In this document: positions 17,301 through 25,388 of the stretch, one piece after another
Layout: every line of letters starts with the position of its first letter
Numbering within the stretch: the first letter of the stretch is position 1
From: Paraburkholderia sp. HP33-1
GTDB lineage: Bacteria; Pseudomonadota; Gammaproteobacteria; Burkholderiales; Burkholderiaceae
Length of the DNA stretch: 64,000 nucleotides
NCBI RefSeq assembly: GCF_021390595.1
Contig: NZ_JAJEJR010000001.1
Location: 434,001-498,000 of the forward strand
Direction of reading: 5' to 3'
Position numbers and translations under genes: made by a program
The notes under the pieces: model-generated
Database searches by the model: none
What the model was told of the DNA's origin: nothing
What the model saw: only the letters and a program-made list of their open reading frames with translations

Positions 17301-18891
17301 CCTGCTCGGCAATGCGATCAAGTTCACGCCGAAGGGCGAGGTGGGCGTGAGCGTATCGGTCGTCGAAGATCGCGCGGATTCGCAGACCTTGGAACTGACC
17401 GTGCAGGACACCGGCATCGGCATCGCACCGGACCTGCAGGCGGGTTTGTTCGAGCCGTTCGTGCAGGCGGAATCGTCCACCACGCGGCGCTTCGGCGGCA
17501 CGGGCCTCGGGCTGACGATCTGCCGCAAGCTGATCGAACTGATGAACGGCACGCTCACGCTGCGCAGCGAACTCGGCCACGGCACGAGCATGATCGTGCG
17601 GCTGACGATGCCGGTCGTCGCGCGGCGCTATCCGGTCAATGGTCTGCGCGGCAAACTCGGCGTGGTGATCACGCGTGATCCTTGCATCGGCCGCGCCCTG
17701 GCGCAGTTCGGCGAGGCGCTTGGGCTCGAACTGCGCCGCCTCGCGCCCGACGCGGCGACGCTGGGCGACAGTGCCACACTGAGCCGCGCGGATCTGCTGT
17801 TCGTCGGCGACGACGTCACGTTGCCCGCGCGTATCGGCGCCAATACGCGCGTCATCACGCTGACCGAAAAATCGCAGCCGACGGGTTACCGCATCGTCGA
17901 CGACAAGGTGCGCGTGAGCATCAACCCGATTTCCTGGCGCGGTCTCGGCGCCGCGTGCGCGGCAGCGATGACGGGGCTGCCGTCGATGGCCCCGATGGGC
18001 TCGCGCGCGGCAGGCGTGCCGTCCGCGATCGAAGGCGTCGCGCCGCCGCCGGATCGTGAACGCGCGATCGCGAGCGGGCGGCTGATTCTTGTCGCGGAAG
18101 ATCATCCAGTCAATCAGGAGCTGATCCGCCAGCAACTCGCACTGCTGGGTTTCGCGTGCGACGTCGCGAACGACGGCGTCGAGGCGCTCGCGGCGCTGGA
18201 GCGCACGAACTATGGTTGCCTGATCACGGACTGTCACATGCCGAACCTGTCCGGCTACGAACTGACCCGCCGTATCCGCGAAGCGGAGGCACGGCGCGGC
18301 GGCGCGCAACGTCTGCCGATACTCGGCATCACGGCCAATACCGCGCCCGACGATCTGGGTCTCTGCCGCGAAGCCGGCATGGACGACAGTCTGATCAAGC
18401 CGACCCGGCTCGCGACGCTGCGCGACAACCTGGGCCGCTGGTTTGGCACCGACAGCGTGCGGCAGGCCGCGCCGCCGGAAACGCCCGGTCGCACGTCGTC
18501 AGCGCCGGCCGGCGAGCGGCCGGCCATGCAGAGCGTGAGCGCCGAGCCGTTCGTGCCGGTCGAACTCGCGCACATGACGCAATTGTGGGGGAGCGAGGCG
18601 ACGGTCAAGGCGTTGCTCGGCTCATTCGTCTCGTCGATGCGCGACGACATCAAAGCGCTTGCGGCGTTACTCGAACGCGCGGACGAGGGGCGGGTGCGCG
18701 AGTGGCTGCATCGGGTGACGGGGGCGGCGAGCGTGCTGCAGTATCCGCCGCTCGTGCAAGCGCTCGAAGCCTATTGCTGCGACATCAGCGCGAAATCGCC
18801 CGAGCAGTTGCGTGACGAGGGGCATGCGCTGATCCGCGAATGCGAGGCGATGCTCGACGGCATCGAACAGCAGGCCGCGTTGCTCGCCTAG
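14362..18891 (+). CDS. BvgS/EvgS-like hybrid sensor kinase (phosphorelay)
   Basis: This 1509-residue inner membrane kinase has a signal sequence (about 12-31), two tandem periplasmic solute-binding domains of the SBP_bac_3 type (about 66-290 and 312-535), and a membrane helix (about 546-567). Two PAS domains (about 590-710 and 713-842) follow, then a HisKA domain with H867 in MMSHEIRTPMNG, and an ATPase domain with LLGNAIKF and DTGIGI. A degenerate receiver (about 1098-1200), a full receiver with D1290 and a C-terminal Hpt domain with H1450 complete it. The start is a GTG inside the aquaporin stop (GTGA). It probably phosphorylates one or more of the three upstream regulators; the ligand is unknown. 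Confidence 0.93.
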   Translation: MSAGRHSLRHSTMHWLALCLLAATHAICMAAPGGVESEASAIVSVSAASAVHVRSLAPSPTAFPARLTVGILEGGWPPFDIQQDGRPAGISGDLLRVLVGPNVVIETKTFPDMAKLIDAACSGQVDLLMSVARTPERERCLGFTAPYFRAFASAVVRRDDTHYANSANLGGARIAIERGFARERLLRDGFPHARIVLFASTQEALTAVLHGDADVYFGFTPVVRYELATEAYRGLRVAFEPVGKALDLRFAVSPRQIALRDQLNRAFASLNPAEAAEIRARWLSGNFNTVPVPDTSGFTLTPEEKNWLRSLPPLQIGFDKDWAPFSYVDDAGRPVGLTADYLAYLSSTLGVVLNRARMADWPTTVEAFQRGDLAVLATASSRGSLLEGAEHTRVYERDPLVIVGRNGVPPACSFDDFASCSIVMSPHVAGSVPLAFEAVPVDHIVVAASLDDALREVASGEADVAVGNAAAINAQLRRHYAAALRVLGTLGESDSLYFAVREDLSPLVKLIDRALQAMPAAEKQRIRRKWVRPAAPHDAIWSVTAVRLLPVLIAIGVVLLVTLRSYVLLQREVRLRKQTERELALQLNFQETMMQTVPYPLTAKGLDGRYIAINEAYEKACGLDREAVLGRTTAEVGTWGDANSRMLDDMTREILRGGGSANVELQFEDSAGESRHGLFWTRVCKGTDGQPAYVLGTMVDITDIRRAEMRARETERRLFDVTRSLPAVVFQLRRSPAGAYSFPYIGGDTRHLLGEGGGDANASPGLARVDFQRVSELDRPLVLGELERSASRATPVHMEFRLESAGQLKWVRAELVPRREADGSVVWSGYWVDASVERARSEELARARDVAEAASRAKDNFFAMMSHEIRTPMNGVLGLVEVLERTQLSTDQSEMLGMIHESAGALLQILDDLLDYSKIEAGRLTLEAEPIDLRELVDNAVGLLAGGAHEKGLKVRVDIAARVAATLRSDSVRLRQILFNLLGNAIKFTPKGEVGVSVSVVEDRADSQTLELTVQDTGIGIAPDLQAGLFEPFVQAESSTTRRFGGTGLGLTICRKLIELMNGTLTLRSELGHGTSMIVRLTMPVVARRYPVNGLRGKLGVVITRDPCIGRALAQFGEALGLELRRLAPDAATLGDSATLSRADLLFVGDDVTLPARIGANTRVITLTEKSQPTGYRIVDDKVRVSINPISWRGLGAACAAAMTGLPSMAPMGSRAAGVPSAIEGVAPPPDRERAIASGRLILVAEDHPVNQELIRQQLALLGFACDVANDGVEALAALERTNYGCLITDCHMPNLSGYELTRRIREAEARRGGAQRLPILGITANTAPDDLGLCREAGMDDSLIKPTRLATLRDNLGRWFGTDSVRQAAPPETPGRTSSAPAGERPAMQSVSAEPFVPVELAHMTQLWGSEATVKALLGSFVSSMRDDIKALAALLERADEGRVREWLHRVTGAASVLQYPPLVQALEAYCCDISAKSPEQLRDEGHALIRECEAMLDGIEQQAALLA

Positions 18892-18956
18892 TGTGCGGCG
18901 CGCAGTGGCCCCGCGCAAACACACAAGCAATTCAAAAGGTCGGGGAAAAATCGGGA

Positions 18957-18984
18957 CGAAAAAAAACGCGGCCGAAGCCGCGTT
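18957..18984 (-). terminator. Minus-strand intrinsic terminator with UUCG tetraloop
   Basis: An 8-bp stem (aacgcggc at 18965-18972 and gccgcgtt at 18977-18984) reads on the minus strand as a C(UUCG)G-capped hairpin followed by a run of T. The plus strand has no T-run after the stem. No minus-strand protein gene ends here, so the terminator is orphaned unless a small RNA lies upstream of it. Confidence 0.7.
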
Positions 18985-19040
18985 AAAGATTTGGAGACGT
19001 CCTTCGATGAAGGAGTCACTTCTCGCGAACGGAATGATAC
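18957..19040 (-). ncRNA. Candidate small RNA upstream of orphan terminator
   Basis: The minus strand here carries a TATCAT element (about 19035-19040) that could be a -10 box. It is followed by a hairpin made of TCCTTC and GAAGGA (about 19005-19019) and then the strong terminator at 18957-18984. The resulting RNA would be about 70 nt with two stem-loops and an anti-Shine-Dalgarno-like CTCCTTC. No good -35 box was found. This is a structure-based guess. Confidence 0.3.
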
Positions 19041-19341
19041 CAGGAATGGCGTCATTTATTCATTGCAATTCGCGCAATTAACTTTTCGGCTAAATCGATT
19101 AAAGCGGTTTAGCAATACGCTTTCTGTCTTTATTTCAGGCTCATTCGACGAAAACGTATACGCATTGCGCACTTTGCGCCAATGAGCATTGCGTTTGATT
19201 CACAGTCCGGTTCGAATTAGACCGGCATCAAACAAGCTGCCAGTCCAGCCTCACCGGCTCCGAACGATTTGCACTAGTATGTGGAAGCTCCGCGCGGCCG
19301 ACAGTGGCGCCGCCGCGGCGCGTCAATGTCCGGAGAAGACC

Positions 19342-19776
19342 ATGATTTCGCTGCGAAAATTGAATCTGGCCGTGGTGTTGTGGGCCCTCGCATCGGGCGC
19401 TGCATTCGCGGATACGGTGGCGTTGAAGGCGAATCTCCAGCCGTCGAGCGAAGTACCGCCGCGCGTGAGTCACGGGCACGGCATACTGGATGCCACCTTC
19501 GACACGTCCACCCAATCGCTGCAGTGGACCATCACTTATGAGGGCTTGAGCGGCCCGTGCACCGCCGCGCATTTCCACGGTCCCGCGCCGGTCGGACAGA
19601 ACGCGAAGGTCCAGGTGCCGATCGACAGGAATGCGCTCGCGAGCCCGATCAAAGGCACGGCGAAGCTGACCGAGCAGCAGGTCACGGATCTGCTGGCAGG
19701 GCAGTGGTACTTCAACGTTTATACCGCGCAGAATCCGACCGGCGAGATTCGTGGGCAGGTGCTGCCGGCGAACTAA
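19342..19776 (+). CDS. Exported CHRD-domain protein
   Basis: The 144-residue protein begins with a signal peptide ending at about residue 23 (GAAFA). The rest is a single CHRD domain, recognised by the segments LQPSSEVPP, AAHFHGPA and YFNVYTAQNPTGEIRGQV. CHRD domains are found in chordin and in many secreted bacterial proteins; their role in bacteria is unclear. The ATG at 19342 follows GGAGAAG at 19332-19338. A frame open from 19189 would add 51 residues without a signal peptide and is unlikely. The gene appears to be monocistronic. Confidence 0.85.
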   Translation: MISLRKLNLAVVLWALASGAAFADTVALKANLQPSSEVPPRVSHGHGILDATFDTSTQSLQWTITYEGLSGPCTAAHFHGPAPVGQNAKVQVPIDRNALASPIKGTAKLTEQQVTDLLAGQWYFNVYTAQNPTGEIRGQVLPAN

Positions 19777-19906
19777 GGGCGGCGTTCGCATGCGCCTCGC
19801 GCGCGTGCCGCGGCGCAGACACACCATCACCCGACTAGAACGCGCTACCCACTGGCGCCCCCAACGCACGTACCATGACGGGACTTCAACGAAGGAGCAT
19901 GTCCCG

Positions 19907-20872
19907 ATGAGCTGGCAAAACGCGCTCGCGTGCTGGTATTTGCGCAGGCGATTTCGGCCTGAAACCCTCAAGCCGGTTATCAATGTCGAACGGGCGCGCG
20001 CGCTGACCTCGAAGCGCGTGTGGTCGCCCCGCGTGCCACGCGGTTGGCATCTGCGCGAAACGTATGGCGCGAGCGACGCACCGCTGGTCGGCGAATGGCT
20101 GGAGCGTGCGGACGGCGGCACGGCCGGCGGCGCGGAGCCTACGGTGCTGTATTGCCACGGCGGCGGCTACTACTTCTGCTCGCCGCGTACGCATCGGTCG
20201 CTGACGTTCGCCCTCGCGACGCGCGCCGACGCGCGGCTCTTCTCCCTCGACTACCGCCTCGCCCCCGAGCATCGCTTCCCGGCCGCGCTTGACGACGCCA
20301 CCGCGGCCTATCGTCAGTTGCTCGCCATGGGCATCGCACCCAGTTCGATCGTGATCGCCGGCGACTCGGCCGGCGGCGGTCTCGCGCTCGCTACGCTGGT
20401 CGCGCTGCGCGACGCCGGCGCGCCGATGCCCGCGGGCGGCCTGCTGTTCTCGCCGTGGACCGATCTCGCGACGACCGGCGCAAGCCTGCGTACCAACGAC
20501 AGCGTCGATCCGATGTTTTGCGGCGCCTCGATCGGGCGTGCGGCCAAGGTCTATCTCGGCGACGCGCCGGCCATCCATCCGTACGCATCGCCGGTCTATG
20601 CGGACCTGCACGGTCTGCCGCCGCTGTTCGTGCAGGCGGGCAGCACCGAGGTGCTGCTCGACGACGCGCGCCGCGTCGCCGACAACGCGCACGCGGCGGG
20701 TGTCGATTGCGAATGCGAGGTGTGGAAGGACGTGCCGCACGTGTGGCCGATGTTCGCGCCGTTCATGCCGGAGGCGAACCGCGCGCTCGACCGCGCGGCC
20801 GCGTTCGTGCGACGCGCGACGAGCCGTGCCGCGAATCAGGCTCAGGCGTCGAGCGTGACGTCGAGCGTCTGA
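19907..20872 (+). CDS. Alpha/beta hydrolase, hormone-sensitive-lipase family
   Basis: The 321-residue enzyme has the family's oxyanion-hole motif HGGGYY, the nucleophile elbow GDSAGG, an Asp in VLLDDAR and a His in VPHVWP, so the catalytic triad is complete. It would hydrolyse short- to medium-chain esters; the natural substrate is unknown. No signal peptide is apparent, so it is probably cytoplasmic. GAAGGAG at 19891-19897 sets the start at 19907. Its last 31 bases overlap the end of the convergent EcsC-family gene. Confidence 0.88.
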   Translation: MSWQNALACWYLRRRFRPETLKPVINVERARALTSKRVWSPRVPRGWHLRETYGASDAPLVGEWLERADGGTAGGAEPTVLYCHGGGYYFCSPRTHRSLTFALATRADARLFSLDYRLAPEHRFPAALDDATAAYRQLLAMGIAPSSIVIAGDSAGGGLALATLVALRDAGAPMPAGGLLFSPWTDLATTGASLRTNDSVDPMFCGASIGRAAKVYLGDAPAIHPYASPVYADLHGLPPLFVQAGSTEVLLDDARRVADNAHAAGVDCECEVWKDVPHVWPMFAPFMPEANRALDRAAAFVRRATSRAANQAQASSVTSSV

Positions 20873-21681
20873 TAGACGGCTTCGATCGTTTGCTGGCCGT
20901 ATTGCCGCTCGAGCCGGCGCACGGTGAAGTGCCCGTGCGCCACTTGCTGGAAGTGATCGATAAATACCGTGTTGACCATGGCGCCGAGCACCGCGCCGAT
21001 CGCCGGAATCGATTTGGCCGCGATCTGCTCGCTGACCTGCACCGAAAAGCGCGCGGCGATCGCGTTGAGCAGCCGCAGCAGCGCCGCCGAGCCGTGCGTC
21101 GTAAAGCCCTTGCTGGCGACTTCGGACGACGCCTTCGACACCGCCTGCGCGAGCGCGCCGCGCATGAAGAAGTAGCCGAAGTCGGCGGCGTCGTCCTCGC
21201 TCGACGTGCCGCCCATGCCGAGCACGGTCAGACATTGCAGCTGCGTTTCGACTGAGTTCAGGTCCTCGCCCTCGCTGCGCGCGATGTCGCAGATCGAGCG
21301 GAACATCAGCGTGGTCGTCACCGGCAGCTCGACCGGCAGCGCGAGGAGGCCGAACGCGCCGCCGGCCGCGCCAGTCGTCGCGACCGCGAACTTGTGCAGC
21401 AGGTTGCTCGGCTTGTCGGGTGCGAGCGGCTTGGTGTCGTCGCGGCGGCCGAGCGTGCGCAGCGCGATCGACAGGCATTTGCGCAACGCGGCCTGCGTCG
21501 CATCGGCCACCTTTTCGTTGGCGAACGTGGGAATGCGTGACAGCAGCTTCTCGATCGGCGCGCCGACGACGCTCGCGAGCTTCATCGTGAGCGCGGGGCT
21601 TTCGAGCTGGTGTTTCGCGCGCCGCAGCGCGTTCAGGTCCTGCTCCGATAAGGATGGGGCTGCGAGCGTGCTTGGCTGCAT
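20842..21681 (-). CDS. EcsC-family protein
   Basis: The 279-residue protein resembles the EcsC family, with a Gly/Ala-rich hydrophobic centre (VATTGAAGGAFGLLALPVEL) and the conserved stretch around TTLMFRSICDIARSEGEDL. EcsC was first described beside the ABC transporter EcsAB of Bacillus; its biochemical role is unknown. The ATG at 21681 follows GGGAGG closely; an ATG at 21696 would place that ribosome site inside the coding region. The gene converges on and overlaps the hydrolase gene. Confidence 0.8.
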   Translation of the reverse strand: MQPSTLAAPSLSEQDLNALRRAKHQLESPALTMKLASVVGAPIEKLLSRIPTFANEKVADATQAALRKCLSIALRTLGRRDDTKPLAPDKPSNLLHKFAVATTGAAGGAFGLLALPVELPVTTTLMFRSICDIARSEGEDLNSVETQLQCLTVLGMGGTSSEDDAADFGYFFMRGALAQAVSKASSEVASKGFTTHGSAALLRLLNAIAARFSVQVSEQIAAKSIPAIGAVLGAMVNTVFIDHFQQVAHGHFTVRRLERQYGQQTIEAVYQTLDVTLDA

Positions 21682-21827
21682 GGGCCTCCCTGGCATGTGG
21701 TGTCGTGTCGTGGTTAGTTCAGGTCAGTTTACCTACGCGCTGCAAGACGCGTTCCGTCCCGGTTAGAGCGTTGCGCCGTGGTATGATTCCGAATCCTTTG
21801 ACAAGTCAACTTTTGCTCCCGTCAAAA

Positions 21828-23423
21828 ATGGCTGTCCACACCGCCGCCCACCATTCGAGTGGGCAAGTCTTACCGTTCCGCGAATCCCTGCTGGCCATGC
21901 TCGGCATCTCGTTCGTCACGATGCTGGTCGCGCTCGACCAGACCGTGGTCGGTACCGCGCTGCCCACCATCGTGTCCGAACTCCGCGGCTTCGAGCTGTA
22001 CGCGTGGGTCGCCACGTCGTATCTGCTCAGCTCGGTGATCACCGTGCCGATCTTCGGGCGGCTCGGCGACTACTACGGGCGCAAGCCGTTCGTGATCGCG
22101 TCGATCGTCGTGTTTACCGGCGCATCGGTGCTGTGCGGCGCGGCCAACAGCATGCTATTTCTGGTGCTCGCGCGCGGGCTGCAGGGCATCGGCGGCGGCA
22201 TGCTGGTCGGTACCGCGTTCGCCTGCATTCCCGATCTGTTCCCCGATTCCGTCGTGCGGCTGCGCTGGCAGGTCCTGATGAGCTCGGCGTTCGGCATCGC
22301 GAATGCTGTCGGCCCGTCGCTCGGCGGTTTTCTGACGCAGTACTACGGCTGGCGCTCGGTGTTCTACGTGAATCTGCCGGTTGGGCTGCTGTCGCTGTTT
22401 TTCGTCTGGCGTTTCCTGCCGCATCTGCGGCACGTCGAGCATACCGTCAAAATGCGGCTCGACTGGCCCGGCGCGCTGCTGATCGCGATTGCGCTCGGCT
22501 CGCTGCAGCTGTTCGTCGAATTGCTGCCGAAGCATGGCCTCACGCTAAGCGCGCTTGCGTTGCTCGGATTGAGCGTCGCGTCGGCGATCTCGCTGTGGAA
22601 ATGGGAAAAGCGCTGCCCGACCGCGATCCTGCCGGTCGACATGTTCCGCAACCGCAGTCTCGCCGCGCTGTTCACGCTGGCCGTGCTCGGCGGCTTCACG
22701 ATGTTCTCGCTGCTGTTCTATGCGCCGCTGCTGTTCCAGGGCGGCTTCGGCATGTCGCCGAAAGAGGCGGGCATCGTGATCACGCCGCTCGTCGTGTTCA
22801 TCACGATTGGCAGCATCACGAACGGGCGCGTCGTGTCGCGGGTGAAGAATCCGAACCTGATGCTGTACATCGGCTTTGCGATGGTTGCGCTGTCGTGCCT
22901 TGGCATCGTCGTGGCGACCCGGTCGATGCAGCAATGGGTGCTGATGTCGTTTATGATCGCCGGCGGCCTCGGGCTCGGCTTCGTGATGCCGAACCTGACG
23001 ATCTTCGCGCAGCAGACCGCGGGCCGCGAGCACCTCGGTATTGCGACCGCGCTGTTGCAGTCGCTGCGGATGATCGGCGGCATGATCGGCACGGCGCTGA
23101 CCGGCACGCTCGTGACCCATATGTACAAGAGCGGCGTGCGCAATGTGCTGGAAGGCGCGGGCGCATCGCACTGGTTCGCCGATCTCGGCGATCCGCAGAT
23201 CCTGATCAACCGCGACGCGCAGACCACGCTCGTCAACCAGTTGACGCACGCGGGCCATAACGGCGCGATGCTGCTCGAAAGTGCGCGCGAGGCGCTGGTC
23301 GGGGCGATCCATCTGGGTCTCGCGATAGCCGCGGCAATCGCCGTCGTGTCGGTGTGGCAATGCCGCCGCGTGCCGCCGATCAAGCTGCGGCGCAAGCTCG
23401 AGCCCGTGACTCACGCGGACTGA
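21828..23423 (+). CDS. DHA2-type MFS multidrug exporter (14 helices)
   Basis: The 531-residue protein has about 14 membrane helices. It carries the drug/H+ antiporter-2 signatures: LDQTVVGTALPTI in helix 1, GRLGDYYGRK in the 2-3 loop and the helix 5 antiporter-like segment NAVGPSLGG. It is a probable proton-driven efflux pump of the EmrB/QacA type. No EmrA-like membrane fusion gene is nearby. The start at 21828 is tentative; 21783 is a second in-frame ATG. A MarR regulator follows after 30 bases and probably controls it. Confidence 0.88.
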   Translation: MAVHTAAHHSSGQVLPFRESLLAMLGISFVTMLVALDQTVVGTALPTIVSELRGFELYAWVATSYLLSSVITVPIFGRLGDYYGRKPFVIASIVVFTGASVLCGAANSMLFLVLARGLQGIGGGMLVGTAFACIPDLFPDSVVRLRWQVLMSSAFGIANAVGPSLGGFLTQYYGWRSVFYVNLPVGLLSLFFVWRFLPHLRHVEHTVKMRLDWPGALLIAIALGSLQLFVELLPKHGLTLSALALLGLSVASAISLWKWEKRCPTAILPVDMFRNRSLAALFTLAVLGGFTMFSLLFYAPLLFQGGFGMSPKEAGIVITPLVVFITIGSITNGRVVSRVKNPNLMLYIGFAMVALSCLGIVVATRSMQQWVLMSFMIAGGLGLGFVMPNLTIFAQQTAGREHLGIATALLQSLRMIGGMIGTALTGTLVTHMYKSGVRNVLEGAGASHWFADLGDPQILINRDAQTTLVNQLTHAGHNGAMLLESAREALVGAIHLGLAIAAAIAVVSVWQCRRVPPIKLRRKLEPVTHAD

Positions 23424-23453
23424 TTTTTGGACTTGGTGTTGGACAGACAGATT

Positions 23454-23948
23454 ATGGAAGAACAGGATCGCGTCGCCGTCGTGCAGCAATTCGGCCGCAC
23501 TTATCGGTCGTTCATGTCGGCATTCGAGGCCCAGGTGGGGCATCCGTTGCCACGTTGGCGTATTCTGCTCGCGCTGCGCGAGCGGGCCGGCGAGTCGTCG
23601 CAGAAGCGGCTCGTCGAGCTGCTGCGCGTCGATCCGGGCGCGCTCACGCGGCAGCTGAAGACACTCGAAGGCATGGGCTGGATCGCACGAAGCATGGATA
23701 CGCGCGATAACCGCGTGACCAATGTGCGCCTGACCGAAGCGGGCTACGCCGCGACCGAGGCGAGCCTGCCGCGTCGCAATGCGTTTTTGCACGACACGAT
23801 GGCGGCATTGCCGGACGAGGTGCTTGGGGCGTTGTCGAGCGCGCTGAAAATGCTGGAGACGCGCATCGGCGAAGTGACGGCCAATGCGAGCGCAGCGGCC
23901 GTGGCCGCCGCGGCGGCGCAGGAGACCGCGGGCGACGAGGCGGCGTAA
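23454..23948 (+). CDS. MarR-family transcriptional regulator
   Basis: The 164-residue protein has the winged helix-turn-helix of MarR regulators (QKRLVELLRVDPGALTRQLK, then the wing with MDTRDNRVTNVRLTEAG) flanked by dimerisation helices. The C-terminus is an Ala-rich tail. It lies 30 bases after the MFS exporter gene in the same direction, so the two may form an operon in which the regulator represses the pump, though MarR genes more often lie upstream. The ATG at 23454 is preferred over an upstream TTG. Confidence 0.88.
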   Translation: MEEQDRVAVVQQFGRTYRSFMSAFEAQVGHPLPRWRILLALRERAGESSQKRLVELLRVDPGALTRQLKTLEGMGWIARSMDTRDNRVTNVRLTEAGYAATEASLPRRNAFLHDTMAALPDEVLGALSSALKMLETRIGEVTANASAAAVAAAAAQETAGDEAA

Positions 23949-23979
23949 CACGCGTAATTTTTGCTGCGTGCGTGGCGAT

Positions 23980-24018
23980 AAAAATGGCTGTGCGCCCAAG
24001 GGCACACAGCCATTTTTT
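23980..24018. terminator. Bidirectional terminator between convergent genes
   Basis: The arms aaaaatggctgtg (23980-23992) and cacagccattttt (24005-24017) pair perfectly, with extra pairing around a short loop. A-rich and T-rich flanks give a U-tract on both strands. It separates the MarR gene (plus) from the PLP enzyme gene (minus). Confidence 0.88.
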
Positions 24019-24061
24019 GTGGTGGAAACGCCCCTGCCTCAGTCAGCGCAGCGCGATCCAA

Positions 24062-25339
24062 TCAGAAGAACGTCTCGATCACTTCTTTCACGCGATACTG
24101 CGGATCGACAACCAGTACCTGCTTCCACTTGTCGAACGTCAGGCACGGATGCGAGATGTCGAACGCGATCATGTCGCCGACTTTCAGATCGGCGCCGGCG
24201 GGAATCCGCAGATACGCGTGCTGGTCCATCAGGCCGAAGATTTCCCAGCCCTCGCTCGCGGCGATATCGCGCGGTGCTTCGTTGCCCGGACGATAGTGGC
24301 GCGACGGTTCCGGCATGCCCGAGTCGAACGCGGAGTCGCGTTTGCCGAGGCCGATGATCGCGCGATCCGGCTCTGGAATGGACTGCACGTACGCCCACAA
24401 TTGCAGCGCCGGCAACAGCCCTTCGCCCATTTTCTTCGCGACGGGATTGCGCGCGAAGATGTCGGTCTGCGCCTTGCGATAGATGCCGACGTCGTGCGTC
24501 AGATAGCAGCCCGGGCGCAGCACGACTTCGACCTTGCCCGATTGCGTCGCTTGCGCGAACTCTTCGGCGACCACGTCGTACCACGCCGAGCCCGCGCCCG
24601 ATAGCACCGCCGGCGAGCGCGCGAAACGCCCCTGCTCGACGAGTTCGCGCGTCACCGCGACCGCGCCTTGCAGGAACGCGCGCACCTCGGGTTCTTCCTT
24701 CAGCACGCCTTCGTACAGCTCGACGCCCGCGAGCTTCAACACGTCCGGATAGCGCGCGATCGCGTCCAGCACCGCATTGCGCTGCGCTTCATCGCGCACG
24801 CCGGTGCGACCGCCCGGCACGCCGAGTTCGAGCAGCACCTGCAGCGGCTTCTTCACCGACGTGAAGAATTCGCCGAGCTGCTCGACGCCTTCGGCCGAAT
24901 CGACGAGGCAGAAGAACTCGAACTCCGGATCGGTGAGCAACTCGGCGATCATCATCATGTTGTGGCGGCCGACCAGCTGGTTCGCCATCAGGATGCGGGA
25001 CACGCCGCCGTGGTACGCGGCGCGCACCTGGTGGGCCGTGGCGAGCGTGATGCCCCACGCGCCGGTTTCGAGCTGACGGCGAAACAGTTGCGGCGCCATC
25101 GTGGTCTTACCGTGCGGCGCGAGCTTGACGCCATATTCGGCGACGAACGCCTGCATCCACTTCAGGTTGTGCTCGACGCGATCCTCGTACAGCACGGCGG
25201 CCGGCAGGCTGACGTCTTCTGCGAGCAGGTTCCACTCGAGGCGCGCGGCGTCCTTCAGCTGGACGCTGGTGCCCGGAACCATGCCCAAGCCCTTGCTATA
25301 AGGATCAATCGTCGCGCCCTGATAGTTTGTAACTTTCAT
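24062..25339 (-). CDS. D-serine dehydratase/D-threonine aldolase-like PLP enzyme
   Basis: The 425-residue enzyme has the fold-type III (alanine-racemase-like) N-terminal barrel with the PLP lysine in APHGKTTM. The C-terminal domain has the metal-site motif HPC (in ISHPCLTF), as in eukaryote-type D-serine dehydratases and D-threonine aldolases. It would break down a D-amino acid to a keto acid plus ammonia, or to glycine plus an aldehyde. The start near 25339 follows GGAG at short spacing; frames upstream to 25390 are possible. It is divergent from an RpiR regulator, a D-aminoacylase and RidA, which supports D-amino-acid catabolism. Confidence 0.83.
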   Translation of the reverse strand: MKVTNYQGATIDPYSKGLGMVPGTSVQLKDAARLEWNLLAEDVSLPAAVLYEDRVEHNLKWMQAFVAEYGVKLAPHGKTTMAPQLFRRQLETGAWGITLATAHQVRAAYHGGVSRILMANQLVGRHNMMMIAELLTDPEFEFFCLVDSAEGVEQLGEFFTSVKKPLQVLLELGVPGGRTGVRDEAQRNAVLDAIARYPDVLKLAGVELYEGVLKEEPEVRAFLQGAVAVTRELVEQGRFARSPAVLSGAGSAWYDVVAEEFAQATQSGKVEVVLRPGCYLTHDVGIYRKAQTDIFARNPVAKKMGEGLLPALQLWAYVQSIPEPDRAIIGLGKRDSAFDSGMPEPSRHYRPGNEAPRDIAASEGWEIFGLMDQHAYLRIPAGADLKVGDMIAFDISHPCLTFDKWKQVLVVDPQYRVKEVIETFF

Positions 25340-25388
25340 GTCTCCGTGCTCCATCGTCCGGTTAAATTGCATCAGATTTGACTTTACC

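Noticed and set aside
15289..18309. A 1006-codon minus-strand frame opposite the sensor kinase
   Set aside because: It is a shadow of a GC-rich gene: Arg/His/Asp-rich, no domain, and the plus strand encodes an unmistakable kinase.
18893..19081. A 62-codon plus-strand frame after the kinase gene
   Set aside because: It overlaps the terminator and hairpin structures, has no ribosome site and no recognisable product.
21798..21826. TTGACA at 21798-21803 as the MFS exporter promoter
   Set aside because: The sequence 17 bp downstream (gtcaaa) is not a -10 box, and it would start inside or after the chosen start codon.
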